DNA of 64,000 nt, taken from contig JAYRYA010000006.1 in NCBI GenBank assembly GCA_041917255.1, positions 95,662-159,661 on the forward strand, written 5' to 3'. This document shows, piece by piece, positions 44,118 through 52,816 of this stretch. The stretch's first letter is position 1; every line of letters starts with the position of its first letter. Source of the stretch: Zoogloea sp041917255. GTDB taxonomy: Bacteria > Pseudomonadota > Gammaproteobacteria > Burkholderiales > Rhodocyclaceae. Under the pieces are notes generated by a model. The model was not told the origin of the DNA. It saw nothing but the letters and a program-made list of their open reading frames with translations, and did not search any database. A program made the position numbers and the translations under genes.

Positions 44118-45911
44118 ATGACCCAACCCCAGCCCGCCACCCCCGTGGCAGGGGCGATCGGCTTTGCCGACCTGGCCCTCAGCGCGCCCATCCAGCAAGC
44201 CATCGCCGAAACCGGCTACACCACCCCCACCCCGATCCAGGCCCAGGCCATTCCGCTGGTGCTCGCCGGCGGCGACCTGATGGCCGCGGCCCAGACCGGC
44301 ACCGGCAAGACCGCCGGCTTCACGCTGCCGATCCTGCACCTGCTCTCCGAGGCCCACGCCCACAACCAGAAGGCCGGCCGGCCCCGCTGCCTGATCCTCA
44401 CCCCGACGCGGGAGCTCGCCGCCCAGGTCGAGGAATCGGTCCAGACCTACGGCAAGCACCTGCCCCTCACCTCAATGGTGATGTTCGGCGGCGTCGCCAT
44501 CAACCCGCAGATCACCCGCCTCAAGAAGCGCATCGACATCCTCGTCGCCACGCCGGGCCGCCTGCTCGACCACAACACCCAGGGCACCATCGACCTCTCC
44601 GGCGTCGAGATCCTGGTGCTGGACGAAGCCGACCGCATGCTCGACATGGGCTTCATCCGCGACATCAAGAAGATCCTCGCCCTGCTGCCCAAGAAGCGCC
44701 AGAACCTGCTGTTCTCGGCCACCTTCTCCGACGACATCAAAGCCCTGGCCGACGGCCTGCTGCACAACCCTGGCTTCGTCGAGGTCGCCCGCCGCAACAC
44801 CGCGTCCGAACTCGTCCAGCAGTCAGTGCACCTGTGCCCGCAGAAGCAGAAGCGAGAACTGCTCGCCTTCCTCATCAAGAAACACCAGTGGTTCCAGGTG
44901 CTGGTGTTCACCCGCACCAAGCACGGTGCCAACAAGCTGGCCGAATACCTCGGCAAGCATGACATCCCGTCCGCCGCCATCCACGGCAACAAGAGCCAGT
45001 CGGCGCGCACCCGCGCGCTGGCCGACTTCAAGGACGCCAAACTCCAGGTGCTGGTCGCCACCGACATCGCCGCCCGCGGCCTCGACATCGACCAGTTGCC
45101 GCAGGTGGTCAACTTCGAGCTGCCCAACGTACCCGAAGACTACGTCCACCGTATCGGCCGCACCGGCCGCGCGGGATCCAGCGGCGCCGCGGTGTCCCTG
45201 GTCGATCGCGACGAGCTGCCGCTCCTGAAGGACATCGAACGCCTGATGAAACGCCTCATCGACAAGGTCGAGGTGCCCGACTTCGTGCCCTCCGCCGCGC
45301 CCGCCGAATCCGACGAACGCCCGCCCCGCGAACCGCAAGGCCCGCGCCAGGGCCAGGGCAAGCGCGGAGGCAACCGCGGCGACCGCCAGGGCCAGCCGCA
45401 AGGCCAGGGCGCCAAGCAGGGCGATGGTCAGCGTCAGGGCCAAGGGCAAAGCAAGCCCAAGACCCCGGGACAGGCTCAAGGCCAGGGCCAGGCTCGTGGT
45501 CCGAAGCAGGGCGATGGCCAGCCCCGCCAGGGCGCCAAAACCCAGGGCCAGGGTCAGCGCGCCCGCCCGGCCCAAGGCCAGGGTGAAGGCCGTGGCAACC
45601 AGCAGGGCCAGCGCCCGGCCCGCAAGGCCGACGGCTCGCAGGTGGATGACGATTTCGGCAACCGCGTCGACTACCAACCCCGCGCCCGGAGCAACTACCG
45701 CGACCCGGAAGCCCACGGCGGCCATCGCCACGGCAACGGCTTCGGCAACAAGAGCAATGGCGGCAACCCCAACCGCGGCACCCCCGCCGCGCTGGACGAA
45801 GCCCGCCGCGCTCCGGTCACCCTTACCGGCCGTCGTACCGGCGAAGTCAAGCCGCCGGCACTGTTCAGCAGCCCCCGTGGCAACGGTGGCGGCAACAACG
45901 GCAACCGCTGA
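44118..45911 (+). CDS. rhlE: DEAD-box RNA helicase, RhlE type
   Basis: A 597-residue ATP-dependent RNA helicase. Motifs in order: Q-motif region TPTPIQAQAIP, Walker A AQTGTGKT, PTRELAAQ, TPGRLLDH, DEAD (VLDEADRMLDMGF), SAT (FSATFS), and the C-terminal RGLDID and HRIGRTGRAG. RhlE-like enzymes act in rRNA maturation and RNA turnover. Residues about 400-500 are a low-complexity Gln/Gly/Arg tail, followed by an Asn/Gly-rich end. AGGAG is 12 bases before the ATG. A classic terminator follows. Confidence 0.93.
   Translation: MTQPQPATPVAGAIGFADLALSAPIQQAIAETGYTTPTPIQAQAIPLVLAGGDLMAAAQTGTGKTAGFTLPILHLLSEAHAHNQKAGRPRCLILTPTRELAAQVEESVQTYGKHLPLTSMVMFGGVAINPQITRLKKRIDILVATPGRLLDHNTQGTIDLSGVEILVLDEADRMLDMGFIRDIKKILALLPKKRQNLLFSATFSDDIKALADGLLHNPGFVEVARRNTASELVQQSVHLCPQKQKRELLAFLIKKHQWFQVLVFTRTKHGANKLAEYLGKHDIPSAAIHGNKSQSARTRALADFKDAKLQVLVATDIAARGLDIDQLPQVVNFELPNVPEDYVHRIGRTGRAGSSGAAVSLVDRDELPLLKDIERLMKRLIDKVEVPDFVPSAAPAESDERPPREPQGPRQGQGKRGGNRGDRQGQPQGQGAKQGDGQRQGQGQSKPKTPGQAQGQGQARGPKQGDGQPRQGAKTQGQGQRARPAQGQGEGRGNQQGQRPARKADGSQVDDDFGNRVDYQPRARSNYRDPEAHGGHRHGNGFGNKSNGGNPNRGTPAALDEARRAPVTLTGRRTGEVKPPALFSSPRGNGGGNNGNR
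45340..45620 (+). repeat. Degenerate CAGGGC hexamer repeat encoding a Q/G-rich tail
   Basis: Within the rhlE 3' region, short units built around CAGGGCCAGGGC recur in frame and give a run of Gln-Gly dipeptides mixed with Arg, Lys and Pro. Such repeats can expand or contract. Confidence 0.6.
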
Positions 45912-45928
45912 CCCGCCCCCGGCAGACA

Positions 45929-45961
45929 GGAAAAGGCACCCATGCGGTGCCTTTTCCTTTT
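45929..45961 (+). terminator. Intrinsic terminator of rhlE
   Basis: GGAAAAGGCACC-CATGC-GGTGCCTTTTCC forms a perfect 12-bp stem, followed directly by TTTT. It lies 18 bases after the rhlE stop codon. Confidence 0.9.
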
Positions 45962-46036
45962 CTGCGGCGCACATCACGCCTTGAACCCTGCCAAACCAGC
46001 CTCATCTAAGCGACGTCTGCGTCATCCGGCCCTGCC

Positions 46037-47857
46037 ATGGAAAAGAAAACCCAGTTCAGCCTCTGGTACTTCGTGTTTGCCTTGTTCGCCATCTTCACGC
46101 TCCACGATCTGTGGGTGCAGGTGCGCACGGTCGAGCCCCTGCCCTACAGCGAATTTCAGCGTCTGGTGAAGGCAGGTGAGGTCACCGAGATCAACATCGC
46201 CGACAACACCATCCAGGGCACGCTCAAGACGCCGCTGCAGGATGGCCGCCAGAAGTTCGTGACCACCCGCGTCGACCCTGCGCTGGCCAAGGATCTCGCC
46301 CAGTACGACGTTAAGTTCACCGGTGTGGTGGAAAACACCCTGCTGAAGGATGTGATCGGCTGGGTGCTGCCGGCGGTGATCTTTGTGGGTATCTGGATCT
46401 TCGCGATGCGTAAATTCGCCGAGAAGCAGGGCCTGGGTGGTGGTGGCTTCATGAACCTGGGCAAGAGCAAGGCCAAGGTTTATGTGGAAGCCAATACCGG
46501 CGTCACCTTCGACGACGTGGCCGGCGTGGACGAAGCCAAGGACGAGCTGAAGGAAGTCGTCGGCTTTCTGAAGGACCCGAAATCCTACGGCCGGCTGGGC
46601 GGCCGCGTGCCCAAGGGCGTGCTGCTGGTGGGCCCGCCGGGCACCGGCAAGACGCTGCTTGCCAAGGCCGTGGCCGGTGAGGCGGGCGTGCCCTTCTTCT
46701 CGATCTCCGGCTCGGAGTTCGTCGAGATGTTCGTGGGCGTGGGTGCCGCCCGCGTGCGAGACCTCTTCGAGCAGGCCCGCGCCAAAGCCCCGGCGATCAT
46801 CTTCATCGACGAACTCGATGCCATGGGCCGCGCCCGCGGCGCCTTTGCGATGGGCGGTCACGATGAAAAGGAACAGACCCTGAACCAGCTGCTGGTCGAA
46901 CTCGACGGTTTCGATTCGTCCTCCGGCCTGGTGCTGCTGGCCGCCACCAACCGCCCCGAAGTGCTTGACCCGGCCCTGCTGCGCGCTGGCCGCTTCGACC
47001 GCCAGGTGCTGGTGGATCGCCCAGACAAGAAGGGGCGCATCGCCATCCTCGCGGTGCACATGAAGAAGATCACCCTCGCCCCGGATGTTGACGCCGAGAA
47101 GGTCGCCGCCCTCACGCCGGGCTTCTCCGGCGCCGACCTCGCCAACCTGTGCAACGAAGCCGCGCTGGTGGCCACCCGGCGCAACGGCACCGGCGTGACG
47201 GTGGAGGACTTCACCGTGGCGGTCGAGCGCATCGTCGCCGGCCTCGAGAAGAAGAACCGGGTGCTGAACGAGCACGAACGCACCGTCGTCGCCTACCACG
47301 AGATGGGCCACGCCCTGGTGGCGATGGGCCTGCCCGGCACCGATCCGGTGCACAAGATCAGCATCATCCCGCGGGGCGTGGGCGCCCTCGGCTACACCAT
47401 CCAGCGCCCCACCGAAGACCGCTTCCTGATGACCCGCGCCGAGCTGGAGAACAAGATGGCGGTGCTGCTGGGCGGCCGCGCCGCCGAACACATCGTGTTC
47501 GGCGAAGTCTCCACCGGTGCCGCCGACGACCTGCAGAAGGTCACCAGCATCGCCCGCTCCATCGTGATGCGTTTCGGGATGCACGCCGGGCTCGGCAACG
47601 TGGCCTACGACACCGAAAAGGGCAACTTCCTTGGCCAGAACGCCGCGCCGCCGCAGGAGCGCAGCTACTCTGAGGAGACCGCCCGCGAGATCGACTGCGC
47701 GGTGCGAGAAATCGTCGCCCGGGCCTTCGAGCGCAGCGTGGCCATCCTCACCGAGCGCAAGACCATCCTCGAGGACACCGCCCGCGACCTGCTCGCCCGC
47801 GAGACCCTCGACGAAGCCGATCTCAAGGCGATCCACGAACGGGCGACCGCCGCATAA
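46037..47857 (+). CDS. ftsH: ATP-dependent zinc metalloprotease FtsH (paralogue)
   Basis: A 606-residue membrane AAA protease. Membrane segments are at about 9-28 and 106-124, with the FtsH periplasmic domain between. The AAA module has Walker A GPPGTGKT (199-206), Walker B IIFIDELD and the second region of homology TNRPEVLDPALLRAGRFD. The zinc site is HEMGH (421-425). It lacks the rrmJ/folP neighbours that mark the main housekeeping ftsH and has an unusual Met in the HExxH motif. It is probably a second copy. No other stress genes are adjacent. Confidence 0.93.
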   Translation: MEKKTQFSLWYFVFALFAIFTLHDLWVQVRTVEPLPYSEFQRLVKAGEVTEINIADNTIQGTLKTPLQDGRQKFVTTRVDPALAKDLAQYDVKFTGVVENTLLKDVIGWVLPAVIFVGIWIFAMRKFAEKQGLGGGGFMNLGKSKAKVYVEANTGVTFDDVAGVDEAKDELKEVVGFLKDPKSYGRLGGRVPKGVLLVGPPGTGKTLLAKAVAGEAGVPFFSISGSEFVEMFVGVGAARVRDLFEQARAKAPAIIFIDELDAMGRARGAFAMGGHDEKEQTLNQLLVELDGFDSSSGLVLLAATNRPEVLDPALLRAGRFDRQVLVDRPDKKGRIAILAVHMKKITLAPDVDAEKVAALTPGFSGADLANLCNEAALVATRRNGTGVTVEDFTVAVERIVAGLEKKNRVLNEHERTVVAYHEMGHALVAMGLPGTDPVHKISIIPRGVGALGYTIQRPTEDRFLMTRAELENKMAVLLGGRAAEHIVFGEVSTGAADDLQKVTSIARSIVMRFGMHAGLGNVAYDTEKGNFLGQNAAPPQERSYSEETAREIDCAVREIVARAFERSVAILTERKTILEDTARDLLARETLDEADLKAIHERATAA

Positions 47858-47886
47858 TCGCGGCGTTGCTGTCCTCGGAGCCCGCG

Positions 47887-48609
47887 ATGCGCGCCACCCC
47901 GCTCGCTGCCCTGCTTGCCGGATTCGTCACCAGCGCCCCCGTGCTGGCGGCTCCCGGCGGCCACACCAAACCAGCCGGCATCCAGACCGGCATCTTCGTT
48001 TACTTTGCCGATGCCGGCCTCTTCACCCGCTGCAGCGACGGCCACCGGCTGCCGGTCGCCCAGGCAGGCGCCAACCTCGCGCTGGAGCGGGCCTACGCCG
48101 CCCATCGCAGCCAACCCGCCGCCCCGCTGGCGGTGCGCCTCGCCGGGCACCTCGAAACCCGCCCCGGCCCGGACGGCGGCAGCATCGAGATGCTGGTCGT
48201 CGATCACTTTGATCGTGCCCTGCCCGGCCAGGGCTGCCCCAACACGGCCGACCTGCCCACCACGCGCTGGGCCCTCGAGAGCCTTCCCGGTAGCGGCGTC
48301 ACGCTGCCAGATGGCCCGCACACCCCGTCGATCCAGTTCGACGCCGAGCTGCGCCGGATCACCGGCTCAACCGGATGCAACCGGATGAGCGGCGAATATC
48401 GCAGCTGGAGCGGCACCGGATTGAGCATTCTCCCGCTCGCCACCACCCGCATGGTCTGTCCGGCGAAGGCGGTCGAATCGGCCTTCCTCCAGGCCCTCGC
48501 CCGGGCAACCCACCGCATCCAGGCCGCCGACCGGCTCGAGCTGCTCGCCGACGGCGTGCCGGTCGCGCGCTTCGTCGCTCGCCAAGCGCCGCGCCCAGCC
48601 AGTAATTGA
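47887..48609 (+). CDS. Periplasmic META-domain (HslJ-like) protein
   Basis: A 240-residue exported protein. A signal peptide (MRATPLAALLAGF ... VLA, cut near AP) is followed by an NlpE-like N-terminal region (TGIFVYFADAGLFTRCSDG). A META domain is near the C-terminus: TRWALESLPG, IQFDAELRRITGSTGCNRMSG and LATTRMVCPAKAVESAFLQAL. The cysteine pair in GCNR and MVCP is typical. The ATG at 47887 has GGAG 7 bases upstream; a TTG at 47866 is less likely. It follows ftsH by 29 bp. META proteins are linked to envelope stress; the exact role is unknown. Confidence 0.82.
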   Translation: MRATPLAALLAGFVTSAPVLAAPGGHTKPAGIQTGIFVYFADAGLFTRCSDGHRLPVAQAGANLALERAYAAHRSQPAAPLAVRLAGHLETRPGPDGGSIEMLVVDHFDRALPGQGCPNTADLPTTRWALESLPGSGVTLPDGPHTPSIQFDAELRRITGSTGCNRMSGEYRSWSGTGLSILPLATTRMVCPAKAVESAFLQALARATHRIQAADRLELLADGVPVARFVARQAPRPASN

Positions 48610-48692
48610 CGCCCACAGCCGGCACCGGCTGGGGCTACAATCAGTGCGAAGGAGCCTATCGAACCCTCGATCCCGAACCGGAGGAACTGCCC

Positions 48693-49586
48693 ATGTCCTG
48701 TCTGTCCAAGCTTGCCCTCGTCACTACCGCGATCCTGCTGACCCAACCGGTGCTTGCCCAGGAGTCGCCGACCCTAAAGAAGATCAAGGAAACCGGCACC
48801 ATCGCCCTCGGCCACCGGGAATCCTCGATCCCCTTCTCGTATTACGACGACAAGCAACAGGTCGTGGGCTACAGCCAGGAGCTGATGCTGAAGGTGGTCG
48901 ATGCAGTGAAGGCCGACCTCAAGCTGGCCAGCATCCAGACCAAGCTCACCCCGGTCACCTCGCAAAACCGCATTCCCCTGATCCAGAACGGCACCATCGA
49001 CATCGAGTGCGGCTCGACCACCAACAACACCGAACGCGCCCGCCAGGTTGCGTTCTCCAACACCATCTTCATCATTGGCACACGCCTGATGACCAAGAAG
49101 GATTCCGGCGTGAAGGACTTCCCCGACCTCGCCGGCAAGAACGTGGTGACCACCGCAGGCACCACCTCCGAGCGCCTCATCCGCAAGATGAACGAGGACA
49201 AGAAGCTCGGCATGAACATCATCTCCGCCAAGGATCACGGCGAAGCCTTCCTTACCCTCGAAACCGGCCGCGCCGTCGCCTTCATGATGGACGACGCCCT
49301 GCTCTACGGCGAACTCGCCAAGGCCAAGAAGCCCGGCGACTGGGCCGTGGTGGGCACGCCCCAGAGCTTCGAGGCCTACGGCTGCATGATGCGAAAGGAC
49401 GATCCGGGCTTCAAGAAGGTGGTCGATGCGGCCCTCGCCAAAACCATGACCTCCGGCGAGGCCGAAGCCATCTACAAGAAGTGGTTCACCCAGCCCATCC
49501 CGCCGAAGGGCCTGAACCTCAACTTCCCGCCGTCCGACGCCATGCTCAAGCTCTACAAGGCGCCGAACGACAAGCCGTTCGAGTGA
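48693..49586 (+). CDS. gltI: Glutamate/aspartate ABC transporter, periplasmic binding protein
   Basis: A 297-residue solute-binding protein with a signal peptide ending near VLAQE (about 20). Family motifs are TIALGHRESSIPFSYYDD, VGYSQELMLKVVDAV, and the ligand-contact region IECGSTTNNTERARQVAFS. FMMDDALLYGEL and the C-terminal KWFTQPIPPKGLNLNFP match GltI. GGAGG precedes the ATG. It is the first gene of gltIJKL. A 97-bp C/T-rich spacer separates it from the permease genes, which often leads to higher expression of the binding protein. Confidence 0.94.
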   Translation: MSCLSKLALVTTAILLTQPVLAQESPTLKKIKETGTIALGHRESSIPFSYYDDKQQVVGYSQELMLKVVDAVKADLKLASIQTKLTPVTSQNRIPLIQNGTIDIECGSTTNNTERARQVAFSNTIFIIGTRLMTKKDSGVKDFPDLAGKNVVTTAGTTSERLIRKMNEDKKLGMNIISAKDHGEAFLTLETGRAVAFMMDDALLYGELAKAKKPGDWAVVGTPQSFEAYGCMMRKDDPGFKKVVDAALAKTMTSGEAEAIYKKWFTQPIPPKGLNLNFPPSDAMLKLYKAPNDKPFE

Positions 49587-49683
49587 AGGGAAATGGCTGG
49601 AGGAACGTAGGGAGTGGCGTGACGCCCTCCTGCAGCCCCTCCCACCCATTACCCACTTCCCACCTCCTACCTCCCATCAAGCC

Positions 49684-50424
49684 ATGAGCTACAACTGGAA
49701 CTGGAGCATCTTCTCGAGCCCGGTGCCCACCGGCGAGACGACCTACATGGGGTGGATGCTGGCCGGGCTGCAGACCACCGTGGCCCTGTCCCTCTCGGCG
49801 TGGGTGATCGCCCTCTTGCTGGGCAGCCTGATGGGGGTGCTGCGCACCGTGCCCCACAAGGGCCTGTCGCGGCTCGCTGGCGCCTACGTCGAGGTCTTCC
49901 GCAACATTCCCCTGCTCGTGCAGCTCTTCATCTGGTACTTCGTGCTGCCCGAGCTCTTGCCCTTCGGGCTGGGCGACGCCTTCAAGCAGAAGCTCAATCC
50001 GGTCACCCAGCAGTTCGTCGCGGCGATCGTGTGCCTGGCCTTCTTCACCAGCGCGCGGGTGTGCGAGCAGGTTCGCTCCGGCATCAACGCCCTGCCCCGC
50101 GGCCAGAAGAACGCCGGCCTCGCGCTGGGCTTCACCCTCGGCCAGACCTACCGCCACGTGCTGCTGCCGATGGCCTTCCGGCTGATCGTGCCACCGCTCA
50201 CCTCCGAGTTCCTCAACATCTTCAAGAACTCCGCGGTGTGCTCCACCATCGGCCTGCTCGAGCTCGCCGCCCAGGGCCGCCAGCTGGTGGATTACACCGC
50301 CCAGCCCTACGAGTCCTTCATCGCCGTCACGGTGCTCTACCTCCTCATCAACGTGGTGGTGATGAGCCTGATGCGGGTGGTCGAGACACGCACCCGCGTC
50401 CCCGGCTATATCGGCGGCAAATAA
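49684..50424 (+). CDS. gltJ: Glutamate/aspartate ABC transporter permease GltJ
   Basis: A 246-residue permease with about five membrane segments. The HisM/GltJ EAA-loop region SGINALPRGQKNAGLALGFT is present, as is the VEVFRNIPLLVQLFIWYF segment typical of amino-acid permeases. MSYNWNWSIF at the N-terminus matches GltJ. No good Shine-Dalgarno is visible in the C/T-rich leader. It pairs with GltK and the GltL ATPase. Confidence 0.94.
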   Translation: MSYNWNWSIFSSPVPTGETTYMGWMLAGLQTTVALSLSAWVIALLLGSLMGVLRTVPHKGLSRLAGAYVEVFRNIPLLVQLFIWYFVLPELLPFGLGDAFKQKLNPVTQQFVAAIVCLAFFTSARVCEQVRSGINALPRGQKNAGLALGFTLGQTYRHVLLPMAFRLIVPPLTSEFLNIFKNSAVCSTIGLLELAAQGRQLVDYTAQPYESFIAVTVLYLLINVVVMSLMRVVETRTRVPGYIGGK

Positions 50425-50462
50425 GCAGTGGCAAACGAGCGGCGGAAAGTGAGGCGCACGCG

Positions 50463-51146
50463 ATGAACTACGAATTCGACTGGTCATCCATCCCTGGCGC
50501 CCTGCCCTTCCTGTGGGAAGGCATGAAGGTGTCGCTGGAGATCACCGTCACCGCGGTGATCGTCGGCATCGTGTGGGGCACCCTGCTGGCGCTGATGCGC
50601 CTGGGCACCATCAAGCCGCTGGCGTGGTTCGCCGCCGGCTACGTCAACCTGTTCCGGGCGATCCCGCTGGTGATGGTGCTGCTGTGGTTCTTCCTGATCG
50701 TGCCGCAGTTGCTCAAGGGCTTCCTGAACCTCGACCCCAACACCGACGTGCGGCTCACCTCGGCGATGGTGGGCTTCGCGCTGTTCGAGTCCGCCTACTA
50801 CTCCGAGATCATCCGGGCGGGCATCCAGAGCGTACCCAAGGGCCAGGTGTCGGCCGCCTCGGCGCTGGGCATGACCTACGCCCAGGCGATGCGCCTGGTG
50901 GTGCTGCCCCAGGCCTTCCGCAACATGGTGCCGCTGCTGCTCACCCAGGCCATCGTGCTGTTCCAGGACACCTCGCTCGTGTATGTGTCGGCGCTGGCCG
51001 ACTTCTTCGGCGCCGCCTACAAGGTGGGCGACCGGGACGGGCGGCTGGTGGAGCTGCTGCTCTTTGCGGGCGCGGTGTATTTCGTGTTGTGCTTCTCCCT
51101 GTCGCAGCTGGTGCGGCGGCTGCAGAAGCGGATGGCCACGGTTTAG
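50463..51146 (+). CDS. gltK: Glutamate/aspartate ABC transporter permease GltK
   Basis: A 227-residue permease, partner of GltJ. MNYEFDWSSIPGALPFLWEG is typical of GltK. The EAA-loop region AGIQSVPKGQVSAASALGMT and the YVNLFRAIPLVMVLLWFF segment are present. It starts 38 bp after gltJ and ends 12 bp before gltL, so the three are cotranscribed. Confidence 0.94.
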   Translation: MNYEFDWSSIPGALPFLWEGMKVSLEITVTAVIVGIVWGTLLALMRLGTIKPLAWFAAGYVNLFRAIPLVMVLLWFFLIVPQLLKGFLNLDPNTDVRLTSAMVGFALFESAYYSEIIRAGIQSVPKGQVSAASALGMTYAQAMRLVVLPQAFRNMVPLLLTQAIVLFQDTSLVYVSALADFFGAAYKVGDRDGRLVELLLFAGAVYFVLCFSLSQLVRRLQKRMATV

Positions 51147-51158
51147 GACTCAATCCAG

Positions 51159-51887
51159 ATGATCACGATCGACAAGGTTTCCAAGCACTACGGCAGCTTC
51201 CAGGTGCTCACCGACTGCAGCACCAGGGTCGCCAAGGGCGAGGTGGTGGTGGTCTGCGGGCCGTCCGGCTCAGGCAAATCCACCCTCATCAAGTGCGTCA
51301 ATGGGCTCGAGCCCTTCCAGTCCGGCACCATCCACGTGGACGGCATCTCGGTGGGCGATCCCAAGACCAACCTCCCCAAGCTGCGCAGCCGGGTGGGTAT
51401 GGTCTTCCAGCACTTCGAGCTCTTCCCCCACATGAGCATCACCGAGAACCTCACCATCGCCCAGGAGAAGGTGCTCGGCCGGAGCAAGGAAGAAGCCCGC
51501 GCCAAGGGCGTGGGGCTCCTCGACCGGGTTGGTCTCAAGGCCCACGCCGACAAGTTCCCCGGCCAGCTTTCGGGCGGTCAACAGCAACGTGTGGCGATTG
51601 CCCGCGCCCTGTCGATGGACCCGATCTGCATGCTCTTCGACGAGCCCACTTCGGCCCTCGACCCGGAGATGATCAACGAGGTGCTTGACGTGATGGTCGA
51701 GCTCGCCCAGGAGGGCATGACCATGATGTGCGTGACCCACGAGATGGGCTTTGCGCGCAAGGTGGCCAACCGGGTCATCTTCATGGACCGCGGCCACATC
51801 GTCGAGGACGACACCAAGGAAGCCTTCTTCGCCAACCCGCGCTCCGAGCGCGCCCAGCAGTTCCTGGCGAAGATCCTGCAGCACTGA
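51159..51887 (+). CDS. gltL: Glutamate/aspartate ABC transporter ATPase GltL
   Basis: A 242-residue ABC ATPase. Walker A GPSGSGKST, Q-loop MVFQHFELFPHM, signature LSGGQQQRVAIARAL, Walker B CMLFDEPTSALDPEM and the H-loop VTHEMGFA are complete. The FELFPHM and THEMGFAR contexts are characteristic of polar-amino-acid importers. It should dimerise beneath GltJK in the inner membrane. Confidence 0.95.
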   Translation: MITIDKVSKHYGSFQVLTDCSTRVAKGEVVVVCGPSGSGKSTLIKCVNGLEPFQSGTIHVDGISVGDPKTNLPKLRSRVGMVFQHFELFPHMSITENLTIAQEKVLGRSKEEARAKGVGLLDRVGLKAHADKFPGQLSGGQQQRVAIARALSMDPICMLFDEPTSALDPEMINEVLDVMVELAQEGMTMMCVTHEMGFARKVANRVIFMDRGHIVEDDTKEAFFANPRSERAQQFLAKILQH

Positions 51888-51909
51888 TCCATTCGGCGCC
51901 GCACCCGCC

Positions 51910-52815
51910 ATGATCCATCTCATCGCCACCGGTGGCACCATCGCCGGTGAAGCCGTTCCTGGCAGCGGTGGCGCGCGTTACACCGCCGGCGTGCGCCCGG
52001 TAAGCGCCCTGCTCGCCGCCGTGCCCGGCCTCGACGCCTTCGACCTGACCGCAGAGCAGGTGCTGTCCCTCGACAGCAAGGACATGACGCCGGACGGCTG
52101 GCTCACGATCCTCACCGCCGTGCGCCGGGCGTTGGCTGACCCGGCCACCGATGGCGTGGTGATCCTTCACGGCACCGACACGCTCGAAGAAACCGCGTAC
52201 TTCCTGCACCTCACCGTGCCCGGCGGCAAGCCGGTGGTGCTCACCGGCGCCATGCGCCCGGCCGACCACCCCCAGGCCGATGGCCCGGCCAACCTGCTCG
52301 CGGCGCTGCGCCTCGCCGCCAGGCCGGATACGCACGGGAAGGGCGTGCTGGTGGTGATGAACGCCACCGCCCACACCGCCCGCCATCTGGTGAAAGCCCG
52401 CACCACCGGGCTCGATGCCTTCGATTCTGCTATCAACTGGACCGCCGCCCGGCCCGACGGGCGCTTCGCCGATCTCGCTGCCGATGCCCTGCCTCGGGTG
52501 GACATCCTGCCCGGCTACGCCGGCGCACCGGCCGACCTGATCGATGCCTGCGTGGCCGAGGGCGCAAAAGGACTGGTGCTGGCCCTCACTGGCCACGGCA
52601 GCGTGCCAGCCGCCTGGCTGCCGGCGCTGCGGCGGGCGAGGGAGAAAGGGGTGATGATCGTCCGGGCCAGCCGCTGCGCCGGGCCGGTGATCCGCAACGC
52701 CAATGCCGACGACGATGCCGAAGGCTGGCTCACCGCCGGCAGCCTGCCGCCACCCAAGGCCCGCATCGCGCTGATGCTGGCCCTCTCCTGCGGCCGCCCA
52801 CTCGGCTCAGACTGA
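51910..52815 (+). CDS. L-asparaginase
   Basis: A 301-residue amidase hydrolysing asparagine to aspartate and ammonia. Both signature threonine motifs are present: TGGTIAG near the start (nucleophile T10) and ILHGTDTLEETA with T89/D90. TGAMRPADHPQADGPANLL supports the family. No signal peptide, so cytosolic, though family types I and II are not separated safely here. It begins 22 bp after gltL and is probably cotranscribed, linking acidic amino-acid uptake to asparagine breakdown. It ends 1 bp from convergent kef. Confidence 0.9.
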   Translation: MIHLIATGGTIAGEAVPGSGGARYTAGVRPVSALLAAVPGLDAFDLTAEQVLSLDSKDMTPDGWLTILTAVRRALADPATDGVVILHGTDTLEETAYFLHLTVPGGKPVVLTGAMRPADHPQADGPANLLAALRLAARPDTHGKGVLVVMNATAHTARHLVKARTTGLDAFDSAINWTAARPDGRFADLAADALPRVDILPGYAGAPADLIDACVAEGAKGLVLALTGHGSVPAAWLPALRRAREKGVMIVRASRCAGPVIRNANADDDAEGWLTAGSLPPPKARIALMLALSCGRPLGSD

Positions 52816-52816
52816 T

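Noticed and set aside
45340..45620. CRISPR-like or tandem array from regular repeats
   Set aside because: The repeats are short in-frame hexamers encoding a Q/G-rich RhlE tail, with no spacers.
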